Source: Prorocentrum cordatum
Taxonomy: Eukaryota; Sar; Dinophyceae; Prorocentrales; Prorocentraceae
Reading direction: 5' to 3'
NCBI GenBank assembly: GCA_963575745.1
Contig: CAUYUJ010005736.1
Location: forward strand, 62,001 to 126,000
Length of the DNA: 64,000 nt
Under the pieces are notes generated by a model. It was not told the origin of the DNA, did no database searches, and saw only the letters and a program-made list of their open reading frames with translations. The translations under genes were made by a program, and so were the position numbers. Shown here in pieces: positions 11,427 to 23,394 of the stretch; the stretch's first letter is position 1, and the number at the start of each line of letters is the position of its first letter.

Positions 11427-11930
11427 GGAGCCTGTTTATGAATTTTCTGGGATGGCGGCCGTCATCGGGCCCGCCACCCCCCCACCTCAGATCACGTCAC
11501 CTTCCGCGCCGGCGGCGTCCGGGAATGCCTACGGATGACCGAGGAGGCCAAGTAGGAGCTGCATATGGGTGGCGATCTGCACCACAGCGCCTGTGTACAC
11601 CACAGTGCTCGCGTGCACCACAGCGCGCGTGCAAACCACTGCGCCTGCGCGCCACAACAGCCGTGTGCAGCGCAACGCCTGTGTACACCACGTTGCTTGC
11701 GTGCACCGCAGGGCCTGTGTACACCACAACGAATGTGCACACCGCAGCAACACACGAATGTGCACACCACAACGAATGTGTACACCACAACGAATGTGCA
11801 ACATAGCGCCTGTGTACACCACAGTGCCTGCGTGCGTACACCACAGCATCTGCGAGCAACGCAGCGCTGGTGTACACCACAGTGCCTGCGTGCGCAGGAC
11901 AGGTAGAAGGAACAAGTAGGTGAGGATCTG
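11427..11930 (+). repeat. Left copy of an inverted ~0.5-kb repeat with 18-bp tandem units
   Basis: The outer part (11427-11575: GCCTGTTT, then GATGGCGGCCGTCAT, GGCGGCGTC, GAATGCCTA, ATGACCGAGGA, GCGATCTGCACCAC) matches the reverse complement of 52430-52580. Inward of it lie degenerate 18-bp units such as CACCACAGCGCCTGTGTA up to about 11900. The same arrangement in the opposite orientation occurs at 52140-52580. Because 18 is a multiple of three, all frames stay open and no protein is implied. Confidence 0.7.
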
Positions 11931-12257
11931 CTGCGGAGAGCTAAACGCCACGCAAAAGAAGCTTTGAAAATGAATGCAATGTTTTTCCCTCCTCCCTCCT
12001 CCCTCCTCCAGCTGCCGTCCCGGCCGGAGGCTTTGGGTGCAGGTTCCAGGAACCTGCGAGCCTCTCGGGACTGCCGCTAGACGCGCCGACCCGCCATTCC
12101 AGCGTCTGGACGGCCGTGCCCAACAGGGGACGTTCGCCACCACGCGCCGCACATTCAAGCCAGCGTGGCACCGCCGCCTGAGAGCACAGAGGGGGATCGC
12201 CAGAGCGTTCCTCCGCATTGCAGCAGCTAGAGAGTTGCTCGACCGACACCACAGCCA

Positions 12258-13731
12258 ATGGCGCAGTCCAGCACCAACCAGCCAGCCAGTCGTCCTCAAG
12301 CAAAGTTTTGGTCATGCAAGCAAGCGCCAGAGGACGAACATGTACTCCAGCAAGGAGTGCAGATTCTGCGTGTCGGAGCCAGACAACAGCAGAGACAGCG
12401 TCCCAGACGAAGTTGACTCGTCGCCGCCGTGGATATACCAGTCTCGCACGAGGAAGCCACAGTGGTCCGCGAGCTGGACTCACCAAAAGCAACGGTGGCA
12501 AGAAGACGCAGGAGGAGGACCACGCCCGAGACGGGCCAGGTCAGCACATGCTCCTAACAGGAAGTCGAAGGACCAACTCACGCCACCGCTGCCACGTCCA
12601 GCGCAGCCGGAGGAGGCGATGAAGCATCGATTCTGGTTGCCAATGCCCACGTCGAAGAAGGATTTCATCGCGCTCATCGAGACCAGTTGAAGATCTGCCT
12701 CGACAGACTGAAGAAGCCGATCAACAGCGCCTACCAGATCGGTCAGAGATCAGCCCGCATTGCAGAGCTAGAGCAGGACTATGCGGTCACCCTGCACATG
12801 ATCATATACGCCAGGGATCCGAAAGCACGCACGGAGCGGCAGAAGGCATATTTTGACATAATCAGGAAGCGTTTGAGTGACGCCCAAGAGCGGAGGACCA
12901 GGCGCTTGACGAGCACAAGAAAGCGGTTACCCTCACGCAGGCGCTCTTCGAGGATGTGCACAGAGGGCAGAGGACCTGCTATCTCACTTCGAACGCCTCG
13001 AGGAAGAAGAAGAAGAAGAAGAAGAAGAAGAAGAAGAAGAAGAAGAAGAAGGAGAGGAAGTTATCATGGATGACAAACATGGCCAGGAGCAAGAAGTGCC
13101 ACCAACGCCGCTAGCAGCTCCCACATCGGCCAATCCACCGCCCATGGATGCCAATCAGAGTCCAGGTCAGACGGCAACCACAGCAGCGTGCATAGCAGCC
13201 ATGCAGGCCACCAACATCGACTTGGCAGCCCAGGTCAGCGGCCTCGCCACCCAGATGGCGAAGATCCGGCAGGCCCTCGCCGCGGTCGTCAACAGCGCAG
13301 CGCTGGCACAGCCAGCGGGGCAGGGCCAGGCACCGGCACCAGCGAGCCAGCAGGCCCACGCAGGCGCGGCTCCAACGCAGCTGGCAGCAGTGCCGGTGCC
13401 ATGGCCGCCTCACCCAGCACAACGAGAAGTGGCAGCACCAGGTGAACATGCAGATGCGCCAGCAGAGGGGGCGGTGACAACGCCCAGACCAGGAAGGGCG
13501 GCATCAGCATCAGCCAAGCCAGCAGACCCCAAGATCACCCCAAAGAAGATCAACATGAGGATCGCGGTGAACAAATCAGCCAGCAAGCGTGTCCCAGGCA
13601 GCGTCCTCAAGGTCGCCTTCGACAAGGGCAGCGCCCGCAGGGCAGCGACCGACGATGACGACATTGACGAAGGCATGGGAGACGAGCTAAGTCCACGATC
13701 GGCCCGCCAGGGCCAAGAGGATGAGTTATGA
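12258..13731 (+). pseudogene. LINE-2 ORF1
   Basis: This is a gag-like protein upstream of the LINE-2 polymerase; no known family is recognised. From the ATG at 12258 the frame has two in-frame stops before 12620, then reads through HRDQLKICLDRLKKPINSAY and SARIAELEQDYAVTLHMII to about 12890. A frameshift follows (EDQALDEHKKAVTLTQ), then another (LLSHFERLEEEE), giving a poly-Glu run encoded by a GAA microsatellite. The last part is in the frame from 13066 and is Ala/Gln/Pro-rich with an acidic end (DELSPRSARQGQEDEL). Helical, charged sequence is consistent with a multimerising nucleic-acid-binding protein, but this is inference. Confidence 0.5.
13003..13053 (+). repeat. GAA trinucleotide repeat
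   Basis: A run of about 16 GAA/AAG triplets encodes poly-Glu in the ORF1 frame of LINE-2. Confidence 0.9.
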
Positions 13732-13879
13732 CAGGAGGAACCATGCCCCACCCCCTCCACTGGAGACGGAATCCAACCTAGGTGGAGTTGTTACCAGCCC
13801 CATCCCCAACCTGGCGGATACCCAGGACCTTCTCAAGAAACGATGGGTATGGTAACTACTTACCGATACGGTCGCGTAC

Positions 13880-15107
13880 GCTAGCTTCTGGCACTCAGCC
13901 ACCATTCCAGGTCTTTCCAAGCTGAGCCCTGACCCAGGCATCCCACCTATGCGTCTGGATATGTGCACGGACGGCACAGCTGGGGGATTTAAAGATTGGG
14001 ATGGGAGTACTTGCGCGCCAGCATGGTCCTTTGTGGTCATCGATCGCATCATACTCTGAGCACACATGGTTGTACGGCTACTTGGGAGGTACTCTAAGTC
14101 AGCACAAACAATATACCCTACATATCTACACTCCGCTGCTGCAGAATATGAAGCGGGTAACTGGGCTACAGCATAGCTTATCAACACAGCAAACAAATTT
14201 CAGCAGCTACCGCTCGTATGTATACATACGGGCAACATGCAGGTTGTACGAAGTGCCTCCATCGGTGCTCCCAGTGGCCCCCTCAAAGACCCCCAATGGA
14301 CCCTGGACAGCATGGTGCAGATACTGCACTACATATATTCCGACCATGCATGGAACGAGATGGCAGATACAACAGCACGCCTAGCAGCCATGCACCAGCT
14401 TACTCTCCTACCTGTGCCGAGGTGGAAAGCGGAGCTCGACCTTCCATGGCATCAACAAGCACTGAGGTGGATGTGGCTGGACTACTTGGCCGTGGAGCGA
14501 CGCGCCCAAGTCTCCGCCCGCCTCAGGCACACCACCTGGGCCGCCGCTCAGTGCCAGGGTCTGCCTGCAATATGGGTTACCTCAGCATACTACACACCAG
14601 TGCGAGACAGTTGGCAACTGTCCCAAGATCTAGGTTGCCAGTGCGAACGCTTCCGCCTTGTATCCTAGCATGTGGGCTTAACAACTAGATGACAGGGGTC
14701 CAGGGCCAGGAATAATTACGCAACCAGCAGGCAGCTTTGCAGCGCAGGACTACAACACTGCTGGGGTCCAGGAAAACGAGGGTGCCGGTACACAAGACAC
14801 AACATGTGGGATAATACAATGCTTCACAGCCAACAGCCACGCCAGCGGGTACTGAAGGAAGCGCCATGTGTATCAGACAGCACATGGAATACCTGCCGGG
14901 TTGTACCATCAGGGAAGACATGTGCAGGGTCTTATACGCTGAGCCGGTTGGGTTCCTTGTCTCCATACGGGGACCAAGGATTTCGCTCAATATTGCAGCG
15001 CCGCACGCTCCACATTCCAGAGCAGGACGTACAGCGGACGCATCATAGGCACGCTTGCAGGAGTGGTGGACAGCCACCACAACACTTGTGCAGCAAATGA
15101 GGTTGGG
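13880..15107 (+). pseudogene. LINE-2 ORF2, N-terminal part: RNase H and first half of endonuclease
   Basis: The RNase H part reads MCTDGTA (first catalytic Asp, about 13963), then SAAAEYEAGNWA (Glu) and DHAWNEMADTTA (14343-14380). The last matches the H/D end of the fold. Stops and a frameshift interrupt it near 14060-14170. From about 14640 (CERFRLVS) a degraded exonuclease-endonuclease-phosphatase domain begins; its best remaining signal is a HAPH-type segment at about 14996-15025. The domain stops abruptly at 15107, at the target duplication of copia-B, and resumes at 24184. RNase H placed before the endonuclease is unusual compared with textbook LINE order. Confidence 0.65.
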
Positions 15108-15112
15108 GGCGG

Positions 15113-15331
15113 TGTGATATGGCAATCGGGGATCTGATCGCTGATCTATCTTCTTCGGGCGTCGAACACTGTCGTAGCACTGAGGCCAAGGGCCCTTCGA
15201 GAATAAACAGCGGCGGTCGGGATAAATACAAACAGAGAGAAACAGCGAGGAATGAAACAGCAGGGCCCTCGAGGCTTCTGGGGAATCCCTCTCGGGCCTC
15301 CCACTTTCCTAGGGAGTGAGCTTGATTCACA
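15113..15331 (-). repeat. 3' LTR of copia-B
   Basis: 219 bp bounded by TG...CA on the element strand. The polypurine tract GGCGACTAGGAGGAG lies immediately outside (15332-15346). It aligns over its full length, without gaps, to 23960-24178. Confidence 0.92.
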
Positions 15332-15649
15332 CTCCTCCTAGTCGCCGTCTCGGGCGCCTGAGCGGGGTCTATTCCAAGTCACTCGCCGGAAACTGCAATG
15401 CAAACGGGGAGATGAATATCGGGGTGATCTGGTGCAACCGAACGGGTTGCGCGGCATGCTAGCAGGCTGCTCACGGGGCGATCTAACGGGTGCTCTGCAC
15501 GCACCCGCAAAGTAAATTCTCAATACGACGGGCACTCGGCTCGGGCCTGATTACTTTGTAATAAGGAGGCTATTGGTAGCGGAGCAATGCCTGGTGATCA
15601 ACACCACCATCAAACACACGCACACACAGAGGCTGATCAGGCCAGACGC

Positions 15650-15955
15650 GGATGAAACATACATGGCTGCCCGCAGGCAGCGTCCGGGCGACAATAAACA
15701 AGTTGAGTGCGGAAAGCATACACGGCTGGCTGGCAGCATGCGGGTGGCAATGAACAAACGTCATGCGGAAAACCATGCACGGCTGCTAGAAACAGCGTCC
15801 TGGTAGAAACAAAACAACAAATTTGTTGCCGCGAACCGTGCGCGGCTGCAGATGCAGCGTCCTGGTGTCGGCGAAGACCATAGCCTAAAAATTGAGAAAC
15901 GTACACGGCTGCTAAAGGCAGCGCCCAGATGGCAGCGAAGAAAATTAGCACTGTG
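15650..15955 (-). repeat. Tandem repeat in copia-B 3' untranslated region
   Basis: About five imperfect units of 57-65 bp start near 15657, 15716, 15774, 15837 and 15900. Each contains a form of ACGGCTGCnnnnGGCAGCGTC. They fill most of the space between the polyprotein stop and the LTR. Confidence 0.7.
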
Positions 15956-15968
15956 GGCGAGGTCTCAC

Positions 15969-17407
15969 TCACGTGGACTTCTTTGTCCCATTCGATACCA
16001 GCGCGGGTCCCTTGCCTGGCACAGCGCTTCCCATGATTTGCGCCCACCTGCCCTGCAGCTCCAGCCTCAACGTGGGGTGCATTCTCGAGAAATCGGGGCT
16101 ATGCACCCTGTGGTTGCGGCAAAGCCACGATGCGTGGCGCTTGCAGGTCCTGCAGGTGGCGAAGACGCTGCGGGTTGTGTCCCACGCGGAGATTGCGCCC
16201 TGCCACGGCACACTCGTTGGTCTCCGCCGGCGACACTGTCGGCGTGGAGTTGTTCCAGGACACGATGCTGGCCGATGAGGAACTCGTGATAGTGCACGGC
16301 GTACTCGGTGCTGATGATGCGGCGAAACTATCCTGTGGCGAAGCGGGCGATGGCGCTGGTGCCACCGATGGCCTCGGCGTAGCGCTGCCGGCCGAGGAAC
16401 TGCTCTGCGCTGCCGCAGCCGCAGTCGCAGTCGCCATGGCGTCGGGCATGCTGATGTCCCCGTCGCCATCCTCCTCCTCGGGGATCGCGGGCGACAGGTT
16501 GTGGCGTCTGCCCAGGCGGCGTCCATCGCGCCCGGGGTGCCGATCAGCGGTGGCCTTGTCCTCTGGCTGCGGCGGCTGCCTGATGGCGTTCTGGGGCACC
16601 ATGAACCACATGACCGCGAAAAGACTGAGCCCGATCGCCATGCCCAGGAACATAGAAAAGCAGCGCATGTAGCACATGTACCAGTAGTGGTTCAGATGGA
16701 ACGGCGGTGGCGGCCCTGGGGTCGGCTGACCCTTTACCTTGCCGATGCACGCGGCGATCACCGAGGCGATCATGGCGGCGCTGGGCTCCCTGGTGCCGAA
16801 GTTGTGCCTCTTGGCGCCGAAGAACGAATTCAGCAGGCCGGTCTCCATCACCTTCGTGAGTGAGTCGGCAACCATGCTCCAGGTAGGCACCCAAGTCAAG
16901 CGCAGCTCGCTATTGGGGTGCGCGGACTCCTTGATCATGGAACCGACGATGCAAATCCGCTTGTCGGAAGGCTGGCAGACGTCGGATTGGATGTGCGTGG
17001 CGAGGCCCTTGCTGTCGCTAAGCACCCCCCGATGGGCGCTTCAGGCTGAGGTCGTCGATCTCCTTGAGCGGCTTCTTGGGGTTGTAGGCCTCGGCAAGAA
17101 GCTGGCGGAACCAGGTGTTGATGTCGGCCCCCTCGAGGGTGGCGCACCCGTTGGCGGCCAGCGTGGACTTCGCGGACCTCTCGACGGTACCGGAGTGCCA
17201 AGCGACAGGCAGGCACATGTCGTAGCGGCCCCCGACGACATCACGTGGTCTATGGGTGAGGCCCAGGACCATGCCCCACTGGCTCTTGATGCCATCGACG
17301 TTGGCAAACGCGGCGTCGCTGAAGCAAGCTGTGGCGCAGGTCTTCAGGTCGAGGAGGTTGCGCTTTAGCGCGATGGCGAAGTCGGCAGACCCGCAACCGT
17401 AGGTCAC
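15969..17407 (-). pseudogene. copia-B RNase H and C-terminal membrane-anchored tail
   Basis: Copia RNase H is spread over two frames: FSDAAFANVDGIKSQWGMVL (about 17310-17255), WHSGTVERSAKSTLAA (about 17200-17150), then LSDSKGLATHI and WVPTWSMVADSLTKVMETG in the frame from 17025. The tail continues with GTREPSAAMIASV, a short proline run, a ~25-residue hydrophobic stretch near 16640-16580 (one predicted membrane span), and a Ser/Ala/Pro linker. After a frameshift near 16150 it reads FATCRTCKRHASWLCRN, ending at 15969. The tail matches copia-A at 210-1049 in order and in key residues, so it is a constant part of this copia lineage and not read-through. Confidence 0.8.
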
Positions 17408-19410
17408 CGTCTTGTTGAGTGTTTTTGGCGTCCGCCACGGCGGCGACGTCGCCGCGCCTGGCAGCCATGCTGACCGGGCAGGCGATGTCGACTCGCGTCT
17501 GGACAGCGAGCCAAAGCAGTTGGCCTAGAGTGTGCCCGTAACCAGACGCCTCCTCCATTGACAGTCTGTCCCACGGGGCGCGGCCCTTCACGGCGGTGAT
17601 CCCGACAGGGCCCACCTGCTTGGCGGCGGTCACCCGCGCGGCGCGGAACGCGTCATCCGTCTTGGAGATGATGCGGCCACAGTGCTTGATAGTGCCGTCG
17701 ACCTTCTTGAAGTACAACTTCTTCTCCAAGCTGCCTATGGCGCGCCGCCGCTCCGAGGAGTCGTTCCGCTGGGCGATCAAGAAACCGTCTACATGTGAGT
17801 GGATGACCGCTGCGAAGCCCTTCGAACCGTAGAAGTAGTAGAGCCCCTTCCTCGAGCTTGCTCTCGAGAAGGCCGTGCCCCCTGAAGACATTCTGGGCGT
17901 AGAGGTACCGCTGCCTTCCGGCATCACGAGTGCCGTAGATGGCGCCAGTCGTCATCGCGATCTCGCCGGGCACTGCCCCTGGCGGTGGGTTCTTCGGCGG
18001 CGTGCGAAGCAGCAGAAGCCTCTCGATGTTGCCGGACTGGAGATAGGCCGTCATGGCGACATACGACGTAATGTCCCAACCAGATTGTGAGGCAGCGGCG
18101 AGGGCATAGAGGGCATATCTAGACCCTGTCGGCGCATCCGCGCGGATATGCGATTTGTCCTCCTGGCATCCTTGAACGACGAGGCGGGCCTTAATGAGGT
18201 TGGGCCCCTTGCTGGTGAGCACCCAGCGCGTGCCCGCGGGACGTACGCCAGGATTGCGCCTCAAGAGCTTCTTCAGCTCCCTGGGCGGTAGCTTCTTGTA
18301 GGCCCCGAACTCCGCCCACTTGGACCATTCGACCATCATCGCCCCGTCCATGAGCTGCCTTTCCTTGTTGGACAGAGTATCGTACTTTAGCTCCTTGGCG
18401 GCAGCTTCCCCGGTGATAAGTACTCCCTTTAGTGACGGCGCGAACTGCATCTGGATTGAGGTGGCTTTGATGTCCAAGTAATAGTCTGCCTTGTTGGCGT
18501 CGTGGGGCTTCTTGAAGCACTTCGGTAGGTCGTCCAGCAGCTCCTTCCTCTTTGCAGCCCGAGCCCTCGGGTCGTCACGTTCTTGTCGGTCACGTTGTAG
18601 TGCCTGGGGAGCATCTTCCTGCTGATCACGTCGTCGTGTCTTTGCTCCTCTTTGGTCGGCGTGCTGCCGAGGTCGGCGAAGCTCGGTTCCCTGGTTGGGC
18701 TGCTCCTCCATCTGCTTCGCCCAGTTGCGGATCATCTCAGATCCCGAACTGTATCCATCCTCGTCGACTGGTCCCTCCTGTGGGAATCCGGGAGTTCCGA
18801 TCCGAAATTCTGGAGGCTGTCGCTCGTCTGCTGGAGCCTGCTCGGATTGATCCGGTAGAGGTGATGGTGGAGCGTCGAACGCGTCGGGTGCGTCGGGTGG
18901 TGCGTCGGCAGGGCCGGAGTCTGCGGCAGCGTCGGGCGCGGCAGCGGGCGCTGCGGCAGCGGGTGCTGCTGCGGGCGCTGCGGGCGGTAGGTATCCCGAA
19001 GGTCTTGGCTGCGAACCACTCCCACTAGCGCCTGCAGTAGGTGCGAGGGCGGTATCTCCTTGTTTGCGACTAAGCCACTCCAGAAAGGCACGATGGCGAC
19101 GGTTGCCGGGCGCGTCCTCGATATTGCCGAAGCTGGAGGGCAATGGAGCTGGCAGCGCGACAGGTTGTACAGGGGTGTCCGCAGTGCGTGAGCGTTTCAG
19201 CGGGGTCGGACCAGTGAGGTCCAGGGACACGCCCTGATCCGTGTGTACGTCGATGGGGCTGCCGCGCGATGGAGGCGGCGCGCCTCCTCCCCCACCACTT
19301 CCCCTGCCTCCTCCTCGATCATGAGGTGGTTGGTCAGCTGGTGCATCACCCGGGGGGGTCCAGCTGGTGGAGGCGGTTGGCCATTCATGGCGTTCAAGAC
19401 TTGGCCCCAT
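17250..19410 (-). pseudogene. copia-B reverse transcriptase
   Basis: The N-terminal ~220 residues are Pro/Ala-rich linker. RT follows: KKLLRRNPGVRPAGTRWVLT and IKARLVVQGCQE (fingers), AMTAYLQSG (motif A region), TTGAIYGTRDAGRQRYLY, and after a frameshift near 17850 FAAVIHSHVDGFLIA (motif C) and LGQLLWLAVQTRVDIA. Two catalytic positions look lost. In motif A the Asp expected before the A-F/Y-L-Q turn reads Val (YVAMTAYLQ), and the usual D-D of motif C reads D-G. These substitutions add to the frameshift as evidence of inactivity. The frame overlaps the RNase H frame at its end because of the shift. Confidence 0.8.
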
Positions 19411-19574
19411 GGCACACGCTCAGAGGCTGTAGCCCGCCGTAGATGTCCACGGTTGACTTTGACGGTGGCGGGGCGGTGGCTGACCCAGACGTTCGACGCG
19501 CCTTCGAAAACGATGATGACGGCGGGCCCATGCCACTAGAGAGCCCATTCACGCTTGGGCTTCCCGTTCCCGCG

Positions 19575-20537
19575 TCAGTAGTAGTAAACCTGCTCGCCTG
19601 TCTGGTTGACCTCCTGCGCGCGCTGTGCGCCGTCGGCCCTTGACCGGGCTAACAACGCCCTCGACAAAGACTGTCCGAAGCGCAAGTGCTGGATGGAGGT
19701 CTGGGCGGCCTTCACGATGGCGATCCTCTCGGAGAGCGGCCTGTCAGAAATGGCGCGCTCATGCAGGGGGAGACGTCCCGCATTGTCCAGCAGGCAGGCG
19801 GGTTGGCGAAGCCCACGTCCCATTACCCATTGCGCTGGCGAGTAGCCGCTGGCGTTGACTGAACTGCTCATGGCCCAGCGCGCGGCGGCGAGCAGCCGCT
19901 GGATATTGTGGGCGTTGACGGGCTGGTCGAACCTGATGCTAAGTTGGTCGATCAGCTTACGGGCGTGGATCCCCCATAGACCACCACGCCGCTCGACAAT
20001 GGCATTATGCTGCAGTGTAGCGGCAGATGTTGTCATGAGATGGCAACCCACATCTTCGAGTTATTTTGAAAACTCTCTCTCGAACTCTCCTCCTCCATCG
20101 AATATTACACGTTGTGGGGCCCCAGACGGTGCAATCCAAACCTGTAGGAGCCGTGCAAATACCACACTCGGATGTCGTGTCGAAACCGTTCCGCACAAGG
20201 TAAATCGAAACCGCTGCATGATGACGGACTTCAGGGTCCGCTCCTCCGCTACCGTCAGAGGTGGCTCGACGGAGGCGGCGGGGGCAGGTGCAGTCCGTCT
20301 GGCCGCCCTCCCCCGCGTCGGCTGCGCTGGCTGAGTAGGATTCGCCCCCCGCAGGGGCTGGCTCGTTCGGCTTGCGCAGCTGCTGGGCGTGGGCGGTGAC
20401 GAGCCCGTGTAGTTCTCGCTGTTCTGCGCGTCGCGACCTCGAGCTTCAGCGCGCCGATGAGTCCGATCGCAGAACTTCCTGCGTGAGTTGCCCATGCCGA
20501 AATGATCAGTCACGATCCCCAACGGCTTCTTGATCAA
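19575..20537 (-). pseudogene. copia-B integrase core
   Basis: Two frame-compatible pieces are separated by one in-frame TAA near 20054. The first ends VIFDGGGEFEREFSK, containing the second catalytic Asp in a D-x-G-x-E-F context. The second begins LEDVGCHLMTTSAATLQHNAIVERR, containing the catalytic Glu in H-N-x-x-V-E-R-R. AARWAMSSSVNASGYSPAQWVMGR follows, as in the copia integrase C-terminal region. The N-terminal zinc-binding HHCC part is not recognisable. Confidence 0.75.
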
Positions 20538-21326
20538 ATCCCCCTTCTTGGCACTTCAATTGTAAGCGCATCCGTCGAAGTCGATCACTCGTGGAAGTGA
20601 ACGTCGTAGTTCGGTGGCGGCTGGGTTCATCGCGGGGTTCCAGCCGTCACAATGGCGCGGCCACTCGAACGAGACGGCGATGCACGGACCGAGCTCCCTT
20701 CGTTGGCGTCGCATTGACGAGAGGAACAACGAAACCATCCTAGACGACTTTCTTCGGTCCACCTCGACCTAGGGGCGCTTCTTGGGATCGACCTTGACAA
20801 TGAGCCTTTGCAGGGACGTGCATGGGGTGCATGGAAATGCTGCATGTACTCGCACGCTGTGGTGCTTCTTGAGCCTTGCCCTTATCTCCTTCTCGAGATT
20901 GTTGACGGCTGCTGGTGGTGAGAGATCATGTGATGGGAGACCACAGCGAACTGCAATTCCCCCTGTGGCAACCCACTTATTGCTGAGTTTGCTGTCAGGA
21001 TTGCAGCACCATTCAAATAGCACGGTAGGGTTTGGGCTTGAAGTTGGACTTGTTCTCGTAGCTGTTTTCGCTGAATCGGCCTTGAGGGCTTGGTTGACAA
21101 CATTTGGGATGATGCCGCTCTTGTTGGTGACCATGGCAGTGCGTCCGCCTGCGGTAAGCAGCGGCTTCGTTCCCTTCTTGAGAGTGCGGACCTTGAGCTG
21201 CTCGTCCTCCGCGATGTTGACCTCCTTCGCCTTGGTGTTCTCGATGCTGAGCGGAACTGAGGTGCCGAACGCGCACTCCTGGCAGAACCCTAAATGTAGG
21301 CATCCTCGTGCGGTGTGGTCCCACAA
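20510..21326 (-). pseudogene. copia-B methyltransferase-like domain between protease and integrase
   Basis: On the minus strand the order is LFEWCCNPDSKLS (about 21017-20980), HDLSPPAAV, VHAAFPCTPCTSLQ (20850-20811), SFEWPRHCDGW (about 20680-20645), VIDFDGCAYN (20590-20558) and KKPLGIVT (about 20536-20512). In-frame stops lie near 20770 and 20556. The series PC, then E-x-P, then D-x-C with a following KKP recalls motifs IV, VI and the later C-Y-G...KPT segment of cytosine-5 DNA methyltransferases of the Dcm/phage type. The same series occurs in the YR element and LINE-2. The first residues (CLHLGFCQECAFG) form a possible metal site. Enzymatic activity is not implied; the assignment is inference from motif order. 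Confidence 0.5.
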
Positions 21327-21504
21327 GCGACGCAGTCATCCGTGGTCTCGGTGATGTATGCAGTCCGCGTTGTGGTCCACGTGGTCGGGGGCGTCGCTGC
21401 CGTAGAGCAGCAGGCCATTGCAAATGCCACGGCGGCCATGAGCCGCGACCCCTTCGGACGCCTTGCCTGGAGGCGCCGAGGTACGTCGATTCCCTTCTTC
21501 GGGA

Positions 21505-22401
21505 TCAGCATGCGATGCGTTCCTGAAGCGTGGAGTTCTTCGTGGTATTGTTGACCGTTGGCAGCTGGTTCGTCTTGGTGTACGTAGCGGGGCCGGTCTT
21601 CGAGCTGTCGCTGTGACTTGTGCCCGCCATGGCGTTCCAGTCCTCAGGCTGGAGCTGTATTGCGGGATGTCCCGCGCTGCTCGTGACAAGCTTCTGAGTG
21701 GTGTTGCCGATGCGTATCTGGCTCTTCCACAGCGAAATGTCGATCTTGGGGGGCTGGATGAAGTCGCGGCCGGTGAGTAACCCGAAGGCGGGGCTGTCCA
21801 CGACGCCGAAGACAATGCGTCCCGCGCGGCCGCAAATCACGAGTGGAGCGGTGATGCGCTGCTTGCTGGGGAGCGTGCCACCGTTGCCGAAGCGATAGAC
21901 CTTGTCCTCTGGCTCCTCCAGGATCTGGTCGCCGAGGCCAGTCCTGATGACCTTGTCCTTGTAGCGGTGGTACCACTTGAGACCGTCGACGCAAAATAGG
22001 TAGGCGGTGTCAATGACGCCGATGCCGTCGTCGTTCGGGCTCATGCCGTTGTTGGTGGCGTCGTTGAGCATAGGCAGGTCTGGAATGACGCGCTCAGAGA
22101 CCGAGGTCTCTGGTGGCGACGTAAGTGGCCCCTCGGGATGAAGAGCGACCTCCTCGTCCCCGAACTCGACTTGCTCGGTCATGTTCGCCCGTTGTCGGCG
22201 GGGCCGTTCACCGCGTCCTCCACCCTCGGGCATGCCCTTGGGCGGCGCGAACTTGCGGGCTCCAGGCGCAGGGCACTTCTTGTCGCCGGTCCAGTGGCCC
22301 TTCTCGCCGCAGCCCCAGCACCGAGATGACTTCTTACGCTGGTCGACGCGGCCCTGCAGGTTTCTTAGCAGGCGGGCGCCGTCGCTGGAATGCCCCCTCA
22401 C
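21505..22401 (-). pseudogene. copia-B zinc knuckle and aspartic protease
   Basis: A CCHC nucleic-acid-binding knuckle (CWGCGEKGHWTGDKKC, about 22322-22270) follows a basic segment. A retropepsin-like region starts at VIDTAYLFCVDGLKWYHRYK (about 22010), where D-T-A takes the place of the catalytic D-[ST]-G/A. It continues with YRFGNGGTLPSKQRITAPLV and LLTGRDFIQPPKIDISLWKS. This spacing is usual for copia protease in related elements. The frame ends at 21505, and a frameshift leads into the next domain. Confidence 0.75.
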
Positions 22402-23367
22402 GACCCTCGAGGGCGCCCCGGGCCGACCTAATGGTGGCCATGGCCTCGGGGATCCCAGCCAGATCAGCCGCGGCAGCCTCCACCTTCGCGGAGTCGTCGC
22501 CGTCGAACAGCTCGGCGATCCCCACGTTGGACGATTCCAATTCGGCGCTCAAGGCTTCCAGTTCCTGTCGGGCGATGTCTTGCACGTCGATCTCGGCGTT
22601 GTTGTCGCCCCCCTCGCCTTCTGGCTCGTCGTCGTCCTCGGGCTCCTCCACGACGTTGGTGGAGCGGGCCCGACCAGGTGGTGGTCGATGCCAGCTGCGA
22701 CTGGATCGCGTAGACGATGGGGCCCACGAGCGCGTGGGAACGCTAGCGCGCCTCTCGGACGCGCGGAGGTCCGGGAACATGCGCACCGGCAGGCCGCGGA
22801 TGCGCTGGTAGGAATGGTGCTCGTCGGGCAAATTGCCTACGACGCGCTCCTGGCGCTCGGCCGTCAACCCGGCCTTCCGGAGCATGAACCACCCCGCCGC
22901 GTCGTCGAGCGCGTCGAGGTCCACCTCGTTCTCGCGTAGTTGCTGCAACCCGGCCTCGAAGCGGACGAGCCGATCCGTCATGCGCTCTCCGCGGCGACGG
23001 TGATGCTGCGTCGACTCGAAGAACTTCTCGAGCGCCTCACCTTTCTGCACGGGCTTCTGCTGGCCCAGATGGGCTCGAGACCGCTGTTGATGCCCTCGAG
23101 GTTGCGGTCGCGTCTCCTCTCGTTGGCATCTTCGATCGCTTCGTCGGCAGGCGGGCGCAAGTCGTTCTCGGGCATGTTGAGCGCGGCCGAACGGGCCGTG
23201 CCAGCGAGGCGGAGAACCAATTTGGATGCGAGACTTTGCGTCGCAGCCAGGTTCTCGCTGAGCTTCCAGAGCTTCACTCCCTGCTTGAAGCCGCGCCACT
23301 TAGCAGGGTCAACATTCCAGGTCGGGATGACCTGGTTGCGACTGTTGACATTGCCATTGTCAGCCAC
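22334..23367 (-). pseudogene. copia-B gag
   Basis: The structural (capsid) region of the polyprotein starts at the ATG at 23367 (MADNGNVNSRNQVIPTWN), the first ATG after the leader repeats. PAKWRGFKQGVKLWKLSENL and LRLAGTARSAALNMPENDLR resemble the start of copia capsids. A frameshift near 23040 moves to a frame with FEAGLQQLRENEVDLDALDD and an acidic, helical region (about 22650-22480). Another shift near 22400 leads to the zinc knuckle. Confidence 0.7.
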
Positions 23368-23394
23368 TGCGATGTAGATACTGAAATTGAACTC

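Noticed and set aside
11490-11920. Cys/Val/His-rich reading frames over 100 codons
   Set aside because: They are an effect of the 18-bp tandem repeat, which keeps six frames open. The same happens in inverted form at 52130-52480.
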